From Halorubrum tebenquichense DSM 14210 (GTDB taxonomy: Archaea; Halobacteriota; Halobacteria; Halobacteriales; Haloferacaceae): a stretch of DNA of 64,000 bases. Both the position numbers and the translations under genes were made by a program. The notes beneath the pieces were generated by a model. That model worked only from the letters and a program-made list of their open reading frames with translations, ran no database searches and was not told where the DNA came from. The DNA is taken from the NCBI RefSeq assembly GCF_000337415.1, contig NZ_AOJD01000077.1:1-64000 (forward strand), given 5' to 3'. Positions 53,895 to 62,187 of the stretch are shown here, in pieces (within the stretch, counting starts at the first letter, position 1; each line of letters starts with the position of its first letter).

Positions 53895-54119
53895 GTGTCG
53901 GGTCCCCCCCTGGAGCGCTCGGCCGGTCGCGGTCCTCCGAGCCGAACGACGAAGTGACCACCACCGGACGGTATAGCGACCGAGTTCGTTCTCTATTGAT
54001 AAAATACCCGTCGGTCACTGTCGGCCCGTCCCTTCGACCGAGCGTCGTTCCCGGACGGCACGGTCCGCACCGGCTGACCACTCCGGAGCCCGGCTCGACC
54101 GATCCGCCGCGGCTCCGGC

Positions 54120-54266
54120 TCACTCCGGCTTCCGGGCGTCCTCGTCGATGAACTCTCCGCAGGTGAGACAGTACTCGCGCTCTTCTTTCAGTTCCGAGGG
54201 TTCGATTATCGCGAGCCGGCTCTCCGTCTCGTCGCCGCAGGTCGGGCACGTGGCGTCTCCGCTCAT
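54120..54266 (-). CDS. Tiny zinc-ribbon protein (48 aa)
   Basis: ATG 54264-54266 to TGA at 54120. Sequence MSGDATCPTCGDETES... and EYCLTCGEFIDEDARKPE gives two CxxC knuckles 26 residues apart. Operon-like with the C2H2 gene upstream (22-nt gap). A zinc-binding microprotein of unknown role. Confidence 0.7.
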   Translation of the reverse strand: MSGDATCPTCGDETESRLAIIEPSELKEEREYCLTCGEFIDEDARKPE

Positions 54267-54288
54267 CGTTCAGTGCGTCGATCCTCCG

Positions 54289-54423
54289 TCACTCCTCGTC
54301 TCCGAACTTCTCCTCGTACGCGTCGGGGTGGTTCTCCTTGGCGTGGTCTTTCAGCTCGTCGAGCGTGTCGAACGTCGCGCCGCAGTTACAGGCGTGAACG
54401 TCGCCCTCGTCATGGTCTGACAT
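54289..54423 (-). CDS. Tiny C2H2 zinc-finger protein (44 aa)
   Basis: ATG at 54421-54423. [44 protein letters not shown] has a C-x-C...H-x4-H finger typical of short haloarchaeal C2H2 proteins; the upstream codons to 54504 lack a matching pattern. Divergent from the chemoreceptor-like gene. Could act in DNA or protein binding. Confidence 0.7.
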   Translation of the reverse strand: MSDHDEGDVHACNCGATFDTLDELKDHAKENHPDAYEEKFGDEE

Positions 54424-54526
54424 CGCATCTGATAATGTGCGGACTATAATTAAATACCCTCGGCGGAAGTGTGTCTCAACCGCGCTCCTGGGAAAGCTAA
54501 TCACAGCTCCGGGGTCACGACCGACT

Positions 54527-55333
54527 ATGTCTCAGAGATCACGCAACTCCGACGAACAGGTCGACCGGGGGGTACAGACCGATCGAGAGAGCCAGACCGA
54601 GTCGGACGGTCGCGATGATCCGGACGACGACCCACCGCTCTCGACGTTGACGACGGAGCACGCGAAGCTCCTGTCGGAGATCGGGACGGAACTGAGCGAG
54701 TCCGGCGACGCGATCGACTCGTTGTCTCGCGGCGCTGCGGAGGCGAACGCGTCCAGTTCCGACACGGCCTCGTTGGCAGAGACGGCGCGGGGGTCGGCCC
54801 GCGACGCGACCGACGACGTCGACGAGGCCCAAGTCGCGGCCGCCGCGGCCGAAAAGAAGTTGGAGGCGCTCCGTGAGACCGTCACGGAGATCGACGACAT
54901 CGTCGAGATGTTGAACGAGATCGCCGACCAGACGAATATGCTCGCGCTCAACGCGTCGATCGAGGCTGCCCGCGTCGGCGAGGCGGGGTCGGGCTTCGCC
55001 GTCGTCGCCGACGAGGTCAAGGACCTCGCCGAGCAGGCCCAAGAGCGGGCGACCGAGATCGAGGCGACCGTCGAAGAGGTCCGGTCGACCGCAGACGAGA
55101 CGATAGATCAGATCGAGACCGTCGACACGCGGACCGACACCGCGGCGGCGTCGATCACGGATGCCGTGGACGACTTGGACGGGATCGCCGACAGCGCAGT
55201 TCGAACCTCGGAGAACGTCGACGATGTGACCGAAACAACGCAGGCGTACGCGGACGACCTCGACGGGATCGCCAGAGACGTGATCGACGCGATCAGTCAG
55301 GCGAACGAGATCGACGAGCGGACGGACGGGTAG
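54527..55333 (+). CDS. Soluble methyl-accepting chemotaxis-like (HTR) protein
   Basis: 268 aa from ATG 54527. No membrane segment or ligand domain; the N-terminal 50 residues are acidic and disordered. The signalling hairpin core [41 protein letters not shown] (about 140-180) is the invariant MCP tip that contacts CheA/CheW; long coiled coils flank it, with [15 protein letters not shown] before it. A cytoplasmic transducer, but much shorter than usual; a sensor partner may dock to it. Confidence 0.88.
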   Translation: MSQRSRNSDEQVDRGVQTDRESQTESDGRDDPDDDPPLSTLTTEHAKLLSEIGTELSESGDAIDSLSRGAAEANASSSDTASLAETARGSARDATDDVDEAQVAAAAAEKKLEALRETVTEIDDIVEMLNEIADQTNMLALNASIEAARVGEAGSGFAVVADEVKDLAEQAQERATEIEATVEEVRSTADETIDQIETVDTRTDTAAASITDAVDDLDGIADSAVRTSENVDDVTETTQAYADDLDGIARDVIDAISQANEIDERTDG

Positions 55334-55422
55334 GTCGCGTGTGGTAGTGCGCACGTATCGACGGAACTCGTCCTAACGGATCCACCGACTGCCGTCTCAG
55401 GCTTCCGGTTTCCCGTCCATCG

Positions 55423-57477
55423 TCACTCGGACGTTCCGTCCGGTGCGAGCCCGAACGCCTCGTCGCGGACGTGGTTCTCGACGAGCAGGAGGTACGTCGC
55501 TTGGCTCCACTGGAGGTTCGAGTTCCACCGGACCCGCCCGCTTCCGTCGACGCGCTCGGGCAGCAGGCCGGCGGTCGTCGTCCACTCGCGGGCGTCCTCG
55601 AACACGTGGTCGGCGACCGCGTCGGGGTCGTGTCCGCCGAGCCGGCGCGCGACATCGGCGTACGCCTCACAGAGCGGCCACCCGCCGTCCTCGACGGTCC
55701 CGGTTGGGGTGTAGCGGTCGCCGGGATAGCGACCGAGACAGGGGGTATCGCCCGCGACCCACGCCTCGTCGTCGGTAGCGGCGAGGGTCGCGGCGACGGC
55801 GTCGCCCTCCGCGTCGACGACGTTCCACGGCCAGACGCTCATGAACGCGGCCGCGTCGGGCCGGGCGTCGGCCGGCGGGTCAGACGGGGTCTCCGGGCTG
55901 TCCGCGGTGACGAGCGCGTCGCCGTACGGCGTGGATTTGAAACAGTACTTTTCGAAGTTGCTCGCCCACACGGCCGCCCGCTCGCGGCACTCCTCCGCGA
56001 ACGTATCATCGCCGTGCGCGTCGGCGAGCTCGCCCATCGCGCGCAGTCCCGCGATCGCCGCGGCCGTGCCCTCGGTGCTGTGCCCCCAGATCTCTTCCCA
56101 CGGATCTTGGTGCTTCTCCGGGAAGCCGTAGCCGTTGTCGTACGAAAGCAGGAACTCGGCCGCCCGTCGAGACATGTCGTAGTGCTCGTCCAGCAGGTCG
56201 TCGTCGCCGGTCTCACGCCAGACGAGCCAGTGGGCGTATATCGGCCCGCCAACCTGATCCAGTTGGAGCGCTCGCCAGTGGGGTTCTCCGGTGACGAAGT
56301 AGTTCTGCCACCACGTTCCGTGCCGGTCGATCCCGCGGTCGTCGACGACGTCACCGGTGATCTGGTTCTCGTCGAACCACCGGAGCGCGAGCCGCGCCTC
56401 CCGTTCGGCTCCCGCCGCGATCAGCGCCTGTGTGATGATCACCTGATCGCGCGGCCAAATGAACTTGTACGTCATGTCGCTCGGCTTGAACGCGCCCGCG
56501 ATGACGCCGCAGCAGCCGTCCTGCGCGCACTTCATCGCCGTCAGAGACCGCTCGTACAGGTCGTTGACGGCGGGGTCGTCGGTCGGGCCGTCCGAGACCG
56601 TCTCGTGCCACTCCTCCCACGCCGCCGCGAACGACTCTCGCTCCGACTCGTACCCTCTGTCGAGGAGTTCCAGCGCGTGTTCGACCGCCGAATCCTCGCC
56701 GTAGCCGAAGCCGACAGCCGTGAGCCACGACGCCGCGTCGGTCTCGCCGACGTACAGCCCGACGCCCACGTCGAGGTTCCCCTCGGCCCGTTCGTTGTCG
56801 TCGACGAACCCGTCGTTCCCCTCGTAGATGTCCGCCCACGCGCTCCGGTCCGGCCCGGCCGCGACGCCGGTGTGACCGATCCGTCGGCCGTCGAATCTCC
56901 GGCCCTCGTCGCGCTCCTGCGCGAGCGCCAGCCACCGGTCACCGTCGGTCGCAACGATCAGCTCCGCGCCGTCCCGCTCCGTGACGAACGCCTCCTGGAC
57001 CGCGTTGGGATCCTCGTGGTCGTGCCCGTGAATGCCGAGGTCGGCGACGGTGTAGAACGTCCGCTCCGCGACCGTCTCGAACTCCGCGTCGGTCCGGATC
57101 AGGAGTCCGCAGGTGTCGACGCTCCCGACGACTCGCTGCGTGATCGTCCCCGTCGACCCCGGCTCCTCGAAGCGGTTCTCAAGGGTTATCTCCGGGACGC
57201 GGCTCGACGCGTACGACACGTCGCCCTCGACGGCGTCGTCTCTGGCGTCTAAGGTGTGCTCTTCGTCGGCGTTCCACGCGAGCGCGTGGAGGTCGTAGAA
57301 CAGCTCGACGTCCGACCGGAACGCCGACGTCTCCTCGATGATCGCCCCGTGACGGTCGCGCTCGGAGTCGTCGTAGCTGTTCGCCGTCAACAAGACGTTC
57401 GCGCCCTCCTCGCGCGGCGCGCTGAGGATTGCGTCCTTGTCGCTCGGGACCGACGGCGCGTTGGATTCAACGGGCAT
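55423..57477 (-). CDS. Glycoside hydrolase family 15 glucoamylase
   Basis: 684 aa from ATG 57477; 22 codons upstream are non-homologous. Hydrolyses terminal alpha-1,4-glucose of starch/glycogen-like glucans. N-terminal beta-sandwich (about 1-270), then the (alpha/alpha)6 barrel with KFIWPRDQVIITQALIAAG, PWEEIWGHSTEG (general acid Glu region), EKYCFKSTPYG, and WSQATYLLLVE near the C-terminus (base Glu region). No signal peptide, so intracellular glycogen turnover is likely. GC-rich, intact. Confidence 0.9.
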   Translation of the reverse strand: MPVESNAPSVPSDKDAILSAPREEGANVLLTANSYDDSERDRHGAIIEETSAFRSDVELFYDLHALAWNADEEHTLDARDDAVEGDVSYASSRVPEITLENRFEEPGSTGTITQRVVGSVDTCGLLIRTDAEFETVAERTFYTVADLGIHGHDHEDPNAVQEAFVTERDGAELIVATDGDRWLALAQERDEGRRFDGRRIGHTGVAAGPDRSAWADIYEGNDGFVDDNERAEGNLDVGVGLYVGETDAASWLTAVGFGYGEDSAVEHALELLDRGYESERESFAAAWEEWHETVSDGPTDDPAVNDLYERSLTAMKCAQDGCCGVIAGAFKPSDMTYKFIWPRDQVIITQALIAAGAEREARLALRWFDENQITGDVVDDRGIDRHGTWWQNYFVTGEPHWRALQLDQVGGPIYAHWLVWRETGDDDLLDEHYDMSRRAAEFLLSYDNGYGFPEKHQDPWEEIWGHSTEGTAAAIAGLRAMGELADAHGDDTFAEECRERAAVWASNFEKYCFKSTPYGDALVTADSPETPSDPPADARPDAAAFMSVWPWNVVDAEGDAVAATLAATDDEAWVAGDTPCLGRYPGDRYTPTGTVEDGGWPLCEAYADVARRLGGHDPDAVADHVFEDAREWTTTAGLLPERVDGSGRVRWNSNLQWSQATYLLLVENHVRDEAFGLAPDGTSE

Positions 57478-57614
57478 GGTCGATAGACGACGAAGGAGCG
57501 GATAAAGACGTGGCGAGCGTGTATCTGCGTTACCATTCGGCACGGAGAGACGAGTTCGGTTCGTCGCTCGGTGACCCGTCGGTAACCCGCTTACCGTCCG
57601 GTTCGGGAAGAGGT

Positions 57615-57986
57615 ATGTCCTCGCAGGGCGTACTCCCGTCTATGTCATCTGACGCGGCTTCTGGAAACGACACTGGAGCGGGCGGAATCGCGGACGTGGA
57701 GAGTGCGGAGTCGTTCCGCGAGACCGTCGCGAACAACGAACAGGTCGTCGTCGACTACTTCGCAGACTGGTGTGGCCCCTGTAAGCAGCAGACGCCCATC
57801 CTCGAAGAGCTCGCAGGTACCATCGACGCGCCGGTGCTCGGCGTTGACACCGACGAGCACAACGACCTCGCCGCGGAGGCGGGCGTCCGGTCGATTCCCA
57901 CGGTCGCGATCTATCGCGACGGCGAGGAAGTCGAGCGGTTCGTCGGCGTGACGGGCGCCGACGAGATCCGGGCCGTACTGGAATAG
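57615..57986 (+). CDS. Thioredoxin
   Basis: 123 aa from ATG 57615 (ATG 57642 is an alternative). Acidic 35-residue N-terminal extension, then the thioredoxin fold: VVVDYFADWCGPCKQQTPILEEL with WCGPC (about residues 59-63), VDTDEH and SIPTVAIYRDGEEVERFVGV (cis-Pro). General disulfide reductant; the nearby flavoprotein (58595) is a possible reductase partner. Confidence 0.95.
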   Translation: MSSQGVLPSMSSDAASGNDTGAGGIADVESAESFRETVANNEQVVVDYFADWCGPCKQQTPILEELAGTIDAPVLGVDTDEHNDLAAEAGVRSIPTVAIYRDGEEVERFVGVTGADEIRAVLE

Positions 57987-58171
57987 ATCGAGACGGCGCC
58001 GAATCGACGTCCTCCCCGTTCCGAAGCACGTCGAGAGGGATCCGCCGAGTCGGGGGACGAATTCCAGAAAGCGGTCCCGCCAAGGGGGGCTGACCGCCGC
58101 CCCCAACCGTCGAGGCTTCGGCTCGCTACCGTCGGGGTCGACCGACGACGCCGGCGGCCGCCGGTCGGGGA
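57987..58171. other. GC-rich gap between thioredoxin and zinc-ribbon gene
   Basis: 185 nt, no coding signal and no clear hairpin. Confidence 0.25.
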
Positions 58172-58351
58172 CTACTTCCCCATCCCTAACGGGTTCTTAC
58201 AGTTCTTACACAGGAACAGGTCTCTGTTCCTGAAAAGCGAGAACGAACCGTCGTCCTCGACTTCGATTTCGGGCACTTCGTGACCCTCTTCAAGTTGCTC
58301 GACCGAATCGACTTCCTCACCGCACTCGGGGCAGGTAATGGTATCAGACAT
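58172..58351 (-). CDS. Small zinc-ribbon protein (59 aa)
   Basis: ATG at 58349-58351, stop at 58172. MSDTITCPECGEEVDSVEQL...RDLFLCKNCKNPLGMGK has CPEC and CKNC knuckles separated by 40 residues including an acidic helix. Convergent with thioredoxin. A typical haloarchaeal zinc microprotein, function unknown. Confidence 0.7.
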   Translation of the reverse strand: MSDTITCPECGEEVDSVEQLEEGHEVPEIEVEDDGSFSLFRNRDLFLCKNCKNPLGMGK

Positions 58352-58594
58352 TGGTAAACGTTAAATAAACAATAATAAAAAAGTATCGTGGACGTGTGAC
58401 ACTAACGCATTGTCAAGCGGCTGTCGCGACGACGCCCGCATCTGGACAGGTTTCGAGTTCGCAGACGAGTCCGACACCGACCTACGCGGGACGGTGACCG
58501 GCTGATACGAGTCTCACGTCAAACGACCGTCACGCCCATCGCATTCCCTTCCGGTCGCGGAATCGTTAAGAGACGGCGACCGGCATCGGACACT

Positions 58595-60001
58595 ATGCCC
58601 ACACACGTGGCGGTCGTCGGTGCGTACGGAAGCGCAGGCGCGGCTGTGGCCGAGCGGCTCGCGGACGACCCGGAGATCACGTTGACGCTTATTGACGACG
58701 GCGAGCCGGGCGGCGGCCTCTGTATCCTCCGCGGTTGTATGCCCTCGAAGGAGGTTCTCTCCGCCGCTGAGCATCGGTTCGCCGCCCGTCACGACGACCG
58801 ACTCACGGGAGCGATGCCGGACGTCGACCTCGAGGCCGTCGTCAGCCGCAAGAACGAACACACGTCGAACTTCGCGGCGCATCGTCGCGCTGCGGTCGAA
58901 AGACTCACCGAACGCGACGGCGTCAGCTTCGTTCACGACACCGCGCGGTTCGTCGACGACGGTCGGCTCGCCGTCGGCGAGCGGACGATCGATCCGGATT
59001 ACGTGGTGATCGCCACCGGCTCGACGACGAGGCTCCCCTCGCTCCCCGGAATCGACGACGTCGAGGTGCTGACGAGCGCGGACGTGCTCGACGCCACGTC
59101 GTTCGGCGACTCGGGCGTCGTCATGGGGTTCGGCTACGTCGGCATGGAGCTCGTGCCGTACCTCAGCGAGGCCGCGGGGATGGACCTGACCGTGATCGAA
59201 CACGACGAGCGACCGCTCGACGAGGCGGACGCCCCGTTCGGCGACGCGCTCCTCGAGTATTACCGGGACGCCTTCGACATCGACGTGCTCACGCGGACCG
59301 ACGAACAGCGGGTCGAACCCACCGAATCAGGCGGCGTCAGGCTTCACGTTACGCGTGACGGCGTCGAAGAGACGGTCGAGGCCGACCAGCTGTTCGCGTT
59401 CACCGGTCGTCGCCCGACGCTCGATCGGCTGGGGCTCGACGAGACGGGCCTCGGCCCCGGTCGGGGATGGGTCGAGGCGACAATGCAGGCCCGCGACGAC
59501 GACCGAGTCTTCGTCGCGGGCGACGCCAACGGCAGGGAGCCGATCCTCCACGTCGCGAAAGAGCAGGGGTTCGTTACCGCGACGAACGTTCGAAACCACC
59601 GCGACGGGGAGCCACTCGAGGAGTACGCCAACGTCCATCACCACGTGGTGTTCTCGGGACTGGGCGTCCTGCCGTTCGCTCGGGTCGGTCACTCGGCGGC
59701 CTCGGCCGAGGCGGCGGACCTCGATCACCTGGTCGTCACCCGCGACGCGTCGAGTGACGGCGTGTTCAAGACGAAGAACGTCCCGGAGGGTCTCGCCCGG
59801 CTCGTCGTCGGGACCGACGGGACCGTCCTCGGCTATCAGGGCCTCCACTACCACGCCGACGCGATGGCCAAGACGATGCAGGTGATCGTCGAGACGGGAC
59901 TGGACGTGCGGGAGGTTCCCGACCGAGCGTATCACCCGACGACGCCCGAGATACTCGACGGACTGTTCCGGGAGGCGGTAACTGCCCTCTCGGAGGAGTA
60001 A
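58595..60001 (+). CDS. Class I pyridine nucleotide-disulfide oxidoreductase (dihydrolipoyl-dehydrogenase-like)
   Basis: 468 aa. FAD N-terminus HVAVVGAYGSAGAAVAERL is imperfect (GAYGSAG rather than GGGPGG). Redox motif GGLCILRGCMPSK keeps the C-x4-C pair (Cys about 42 and 47). NAD(P)-binding VVMGFGYVGMELVPYL, second FAD motif FVAGDAN, and dimerisation with His in YHPTTPEI, where HPTxxE is normal. Substrate unknown; thioredoxin or dihydrolipoamide-like. Its neighbour thioredoxin and the GC-rich context support redox homeostasis. Confidence 0.85.
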   Translation: MPTHVAVVGAYGSAGAAVAERLADDPEITLTLIDDGEPGGGLCILRGCMPSKEVLSAAEHRFAARHDDRLTGAMPDVDLEAVVSRKNEHTSNFAAHRRAAVERLTERDGVSFVHDTARFVDDGRLAVGERTIDPDYVVIATGSTTRLPSLPGIDDVEVLTSADVLDATSFGDSGVVMGFGYVGMELVPYLSEAAGMDLTVIEHDERPLDEADAPFGDALLEYYRDAFDIDVLTRTDEQRVEPTESGGVRLHVTRDGVEETVEADQLFAFTGRRPTLDRLGLDETGLGPGRGWVEATMQARDDDRVFVAGDANGREPILHVAKEQGFVTATNVRNHRDGEPLEEYANVHHHVVFSGLGVLPFARVGHSAASAEAADLDHLVVTRDASSDGVFKTKNVPEGLARLVVGTDGTVLGYQGLHYHADAMAKTMQVIVETGLDVREVPDRAYHPTTPEILDGLFREAVTALSEE

Positions 60002-60077
60002 ACCGGGTCGTTTCGCCGCTGTCACCCTCGCGATTCCGCGGAAAAATAATAACTCGTCGTTACTTAGTTGTGATACG

Positions 60078-60188
60078 GTGACAAACGACACATCAGACGA
60101 ACCGTACGTTTGTGCGATCTGTGACGAACCGTTCGAGACCGAGTCCGAACTGACGCGTCACGTCCGTGACGTCGGTATCGTCGACTGA
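60078..60188 (+). CDS. Tiny C2H2-type zinc-finger protein (36 aa)
   Basis: GTG at 60078, stop TGA at 60186. Sequence has CAICDEPFETESELTRHVRDVGIVD, one CxxC, one conserved His and the VRDVGIV end seen in short haloarchaeal C2H2-like proteins; the fourth ligand may be a carboxylate or absent. AATAATAACTCG just upstream is AT-rich, compatible with a promoter. Convergent with the peptidase gene downstream. Confidence 0.6.
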   Translation: MTNDTSDEPYVCAICDEPFETESELTRHVRDVGIVD

Positions 60189-60283
60189 GCGAGGCTCTTC
60201 AGTCGGTCGCGATGGGATCGATACGAGAGACGAGATACACCGGCGTGCCGACGCGACCGACTGACGTTCACGGCGGGACCGAC

Positions 60284-61564
60284 TCAGCCCTCGTGGGGCC
60301 CGTTATCGTCGATCTGCGTGGCGTACTCGCCGACCAGCCGCGCGTACGCCTCGGCGTTCCGCACGAGCGCCTCAACCGTCGTGTACTCGTCGGCCGCGTG
60401 GGCGGTATCCGTCCCGAAGCCGAACTCCACGGTCGGAATCCCGTCGTGACGGAGGTCCTTGGCGTCGCCGCCGCCGGTCGCGCTCCGACGGTACACCCGC
60501 CCGTCGACAACGGACGCCGCCGCGGCCGCAGTCGCTTCCACCAGCGGCGAGTCGACGGGCTCGTGGCTCCCGCGACTCCACGAGACGTCGGCGATCGAGA
60601 CTCCCTCGATACCCCCGAGACAGTCCCGGATCGAGCGGAGCGCGTCGCGGGTCTCGACGGTCGCGGTCAGCCGCACATCGACCTCGGCGCGCGCCGACGC
60701 CGGGACGGCGTTGACCGCGCTGCCGCCCTCGATGGTCCCGAGGTTGATCGTCGGGTACCGGAACAGGTCGCGGACGGTCTCCGCGTCGAGCTCTCCCGCG
60801 TGGAAGCCGACCGACTCCTCGACGATCGGGGCGATCTCGGGGGCGACTTCCAGCTCGCGCGTCCCGAACTCGCGTTTCAGCCGGTCGACTGCGGCCGTCA
60901 GTCGGTCGATCGCGTTGACGCCGAGCATCGGCCGCGAGCCGTGTGCCGCCTCGCCGGTCGCCTCCAGCGTCAGCCAGATCGCGCCTCGGTCGGCGATAGA
61001 CACCGCGCAACGCCCGTTCCGCGAAGTTGTCTCGCCGATGACGCAGGCGTCCGGCGCGAACTCGATCGACTCCCTGACGCTCGGCAGCCCGGCGTCGCCG
61101 TCGGTCTCCTCGTCGCTCACGAACGCGAACCGGAGGTCGACGGGCGGTTCCGCGTCGGTCCCCGCGTACGCGAGCGCGACGTGGACCATCGCGGTGACGG
61201 CGCCTTTCATGTCGGTCGCCCCCCGGCCGTAGAGCCGGTCGCCGTCGCGCTCGCCGAGCGGGTCGCGCGACCACTCGGACGCGTCGTACGGGACCGTGTC
61301 GAGGTGGCCGACGAAACACAGCGTCCCGTCCGTCTCTCCCGGCAGCGTCGCGACGAGGTTCGGCTTCTCCGGGTCGACCGCAATCTGTTCGACGTCGACG
61401 CCGGCGTCGGTCAGCCGCGACGCGATACACGAAGCGACCGCCGCGGTGTGACCCGGCGGGTTCGCGGTGTCGTGACTTATCAGCCTCTCCGCGGTCGAGA
61501 CGAGTTCCTCTCGGTTCGCGTCGAGGTGCGTCTCGACGGCGTCAGGGAGACGTGACGACGGCAT
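60284..61564 (-). CDS. M20-family peptidase/deacetylase (ArgE/DapE-like)
   Basis: 426 aa from ATG 61564. Di-metal M20 motifs: His in FVGHLDTVPYD, bridging Asp in YGRGATDMKGA (about 113), Glu pair in SDEETDGDAG, Asp region and His in GTDTAHAADEYT at the end; dimerisation domain in between with GEAAHGSRP. Such enzymes hydrolyse N-acyl amino acids or small peptides. Starts 4 nt after the cupin gene stop, so the two are co-transcribed. Longer upstream frames to 61867 are antisense-like. Confidence 0.9.
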   Translation of the reverse strand: MPSSRLPDAVETHLDANREELVSTAERLISHDTANPPGHTAAVASCIASRLTDAGVDVEQIAVDPEKPNLVATLPGETDGTLCFVGHLDTVPYDASEWSRDPLGERDGDRLYGRGATDMKGAVTAMVHVALAYAGTDAEPPVDLRFAFVSDEETDGDAGLPSVRESIEFAPDACVIGETTSRNGRCAVSIADRGAIWLTLEATGEAAHGSRPMLGVNAIDRLTAAVDRLKREFGTRELEVAPEIAPIVEESVGFHAGELDAETVRDLFRYPTINLGTIEGGSAVNAVPASARAEVDVRLTATVETRDALRSIRDCLGGIEGVSIADVSWSRGSHEPVDSPLVEATAAAAASVVDGRVYRRSATGGGDAKDLRHDGIPTVEFGFGTDTAHAADEYTTVEALVRNAEAYARLVGEYATQIDDNGPHEG

Positions 61565-61568
61565 CGGC

Positions 61569-62090
61569 TCAGGGCACCTCCCCGTCCATCGAGCCCTCGT
61601 ACCACCGTCCGGTCTCGGCCCCGCACTCGACGCACTCTGCGACGACGGCGTCCCGGCCGTTCTCGTCTCCGTCACCGTCCTCGTCCGAGACGGCGCGCAG
61701 GTCCGCGTCCGTCTCGGCGTCGCAGTCCGGACAGTACCGGAGCTTGACTTGGGTCCCGTACTCCAGCGGCGCGCCGATAGCGAGCGCCCGAACGGGCTCG
61801 TCGCCGCGGTTCCACCCGCGCTGGAACTCCCCGCGGTCGAACCGCACGATCTCGTTCGCTCCGACATCGACCGGGCCGTCCGCCGTCTCGAACGTCGCGA
61901 CGCCCGAGACGACGAAAAACGCCTCCTCTTGAACTTCGTGGCTGTGGTACGCGAACGCGAAGCTGTCGCCCGGTTCCAGCTCGTAGTAGTTGACCGCGAC
62001 GTCGGTCAGCCCTAACGCGTCGGTGAGCGGTCGCATCGTCGCGGCGGGCTGAACCGAGTTCTCGACATTGTCGACGCTGACGCGTTTCAT
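61569..62090 (-). CDS. Cupin protein with C-terminal zinc-ribbon region
   Basis: 173 aa. Cupin motif HSHEVQEEAFFVVSGVATFET (metal ligands His, His, Glu) and the second motif FQRGWNRGDEPVRALAIG; then CPDC...CVEC, a Cys-ribbon tail separated by an acidic stretch. The fold suggests a metal-dependent dioxygenase, isomerase or sensory protein. It lies in an operon with the M20 peptidase, 4-nt gap, and follows the Rieske-GltS gene by 97 nt. Reaction unknown. Confidence 0.85.
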   Translation of the reverse strand: MKRVSVDNVENSVQPAATMRPLTDALGLTDVAVNYYELEPGDSFAFAYHSHEVQEEAFFVVSGVATFETADGPVDVGANEIVRFDRGEFQRGWNRGDEPVRALAIGAPLEYGTQVKLRYCPDCDAETDADLRAVSDEDGDGDENGRDAVVAECVECGAETGRWYEGSMDGEVP

Positions 62091-62187
62091 GATCGGTCCT
62101 TCGTAGCCGGCCGACTAAACGGGGCGGGACGGACTGCGGGATCGGAGGGCCCCCTGCCGCCGGTCGTCCTCGACCGGTGGAGGTCGG

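Noticed and set aside
55471-57252. 593-codon frame opposite the glucoamylase
   Set aside because: Arg/Val-rich shadow frame, no domains; the opposite strand encodes an unmistakable GH15 enzyme.
60212-61555. 447-codon frame opposite the M20 peptidase
   Set aside because: Antisense shadow frame with no motif.
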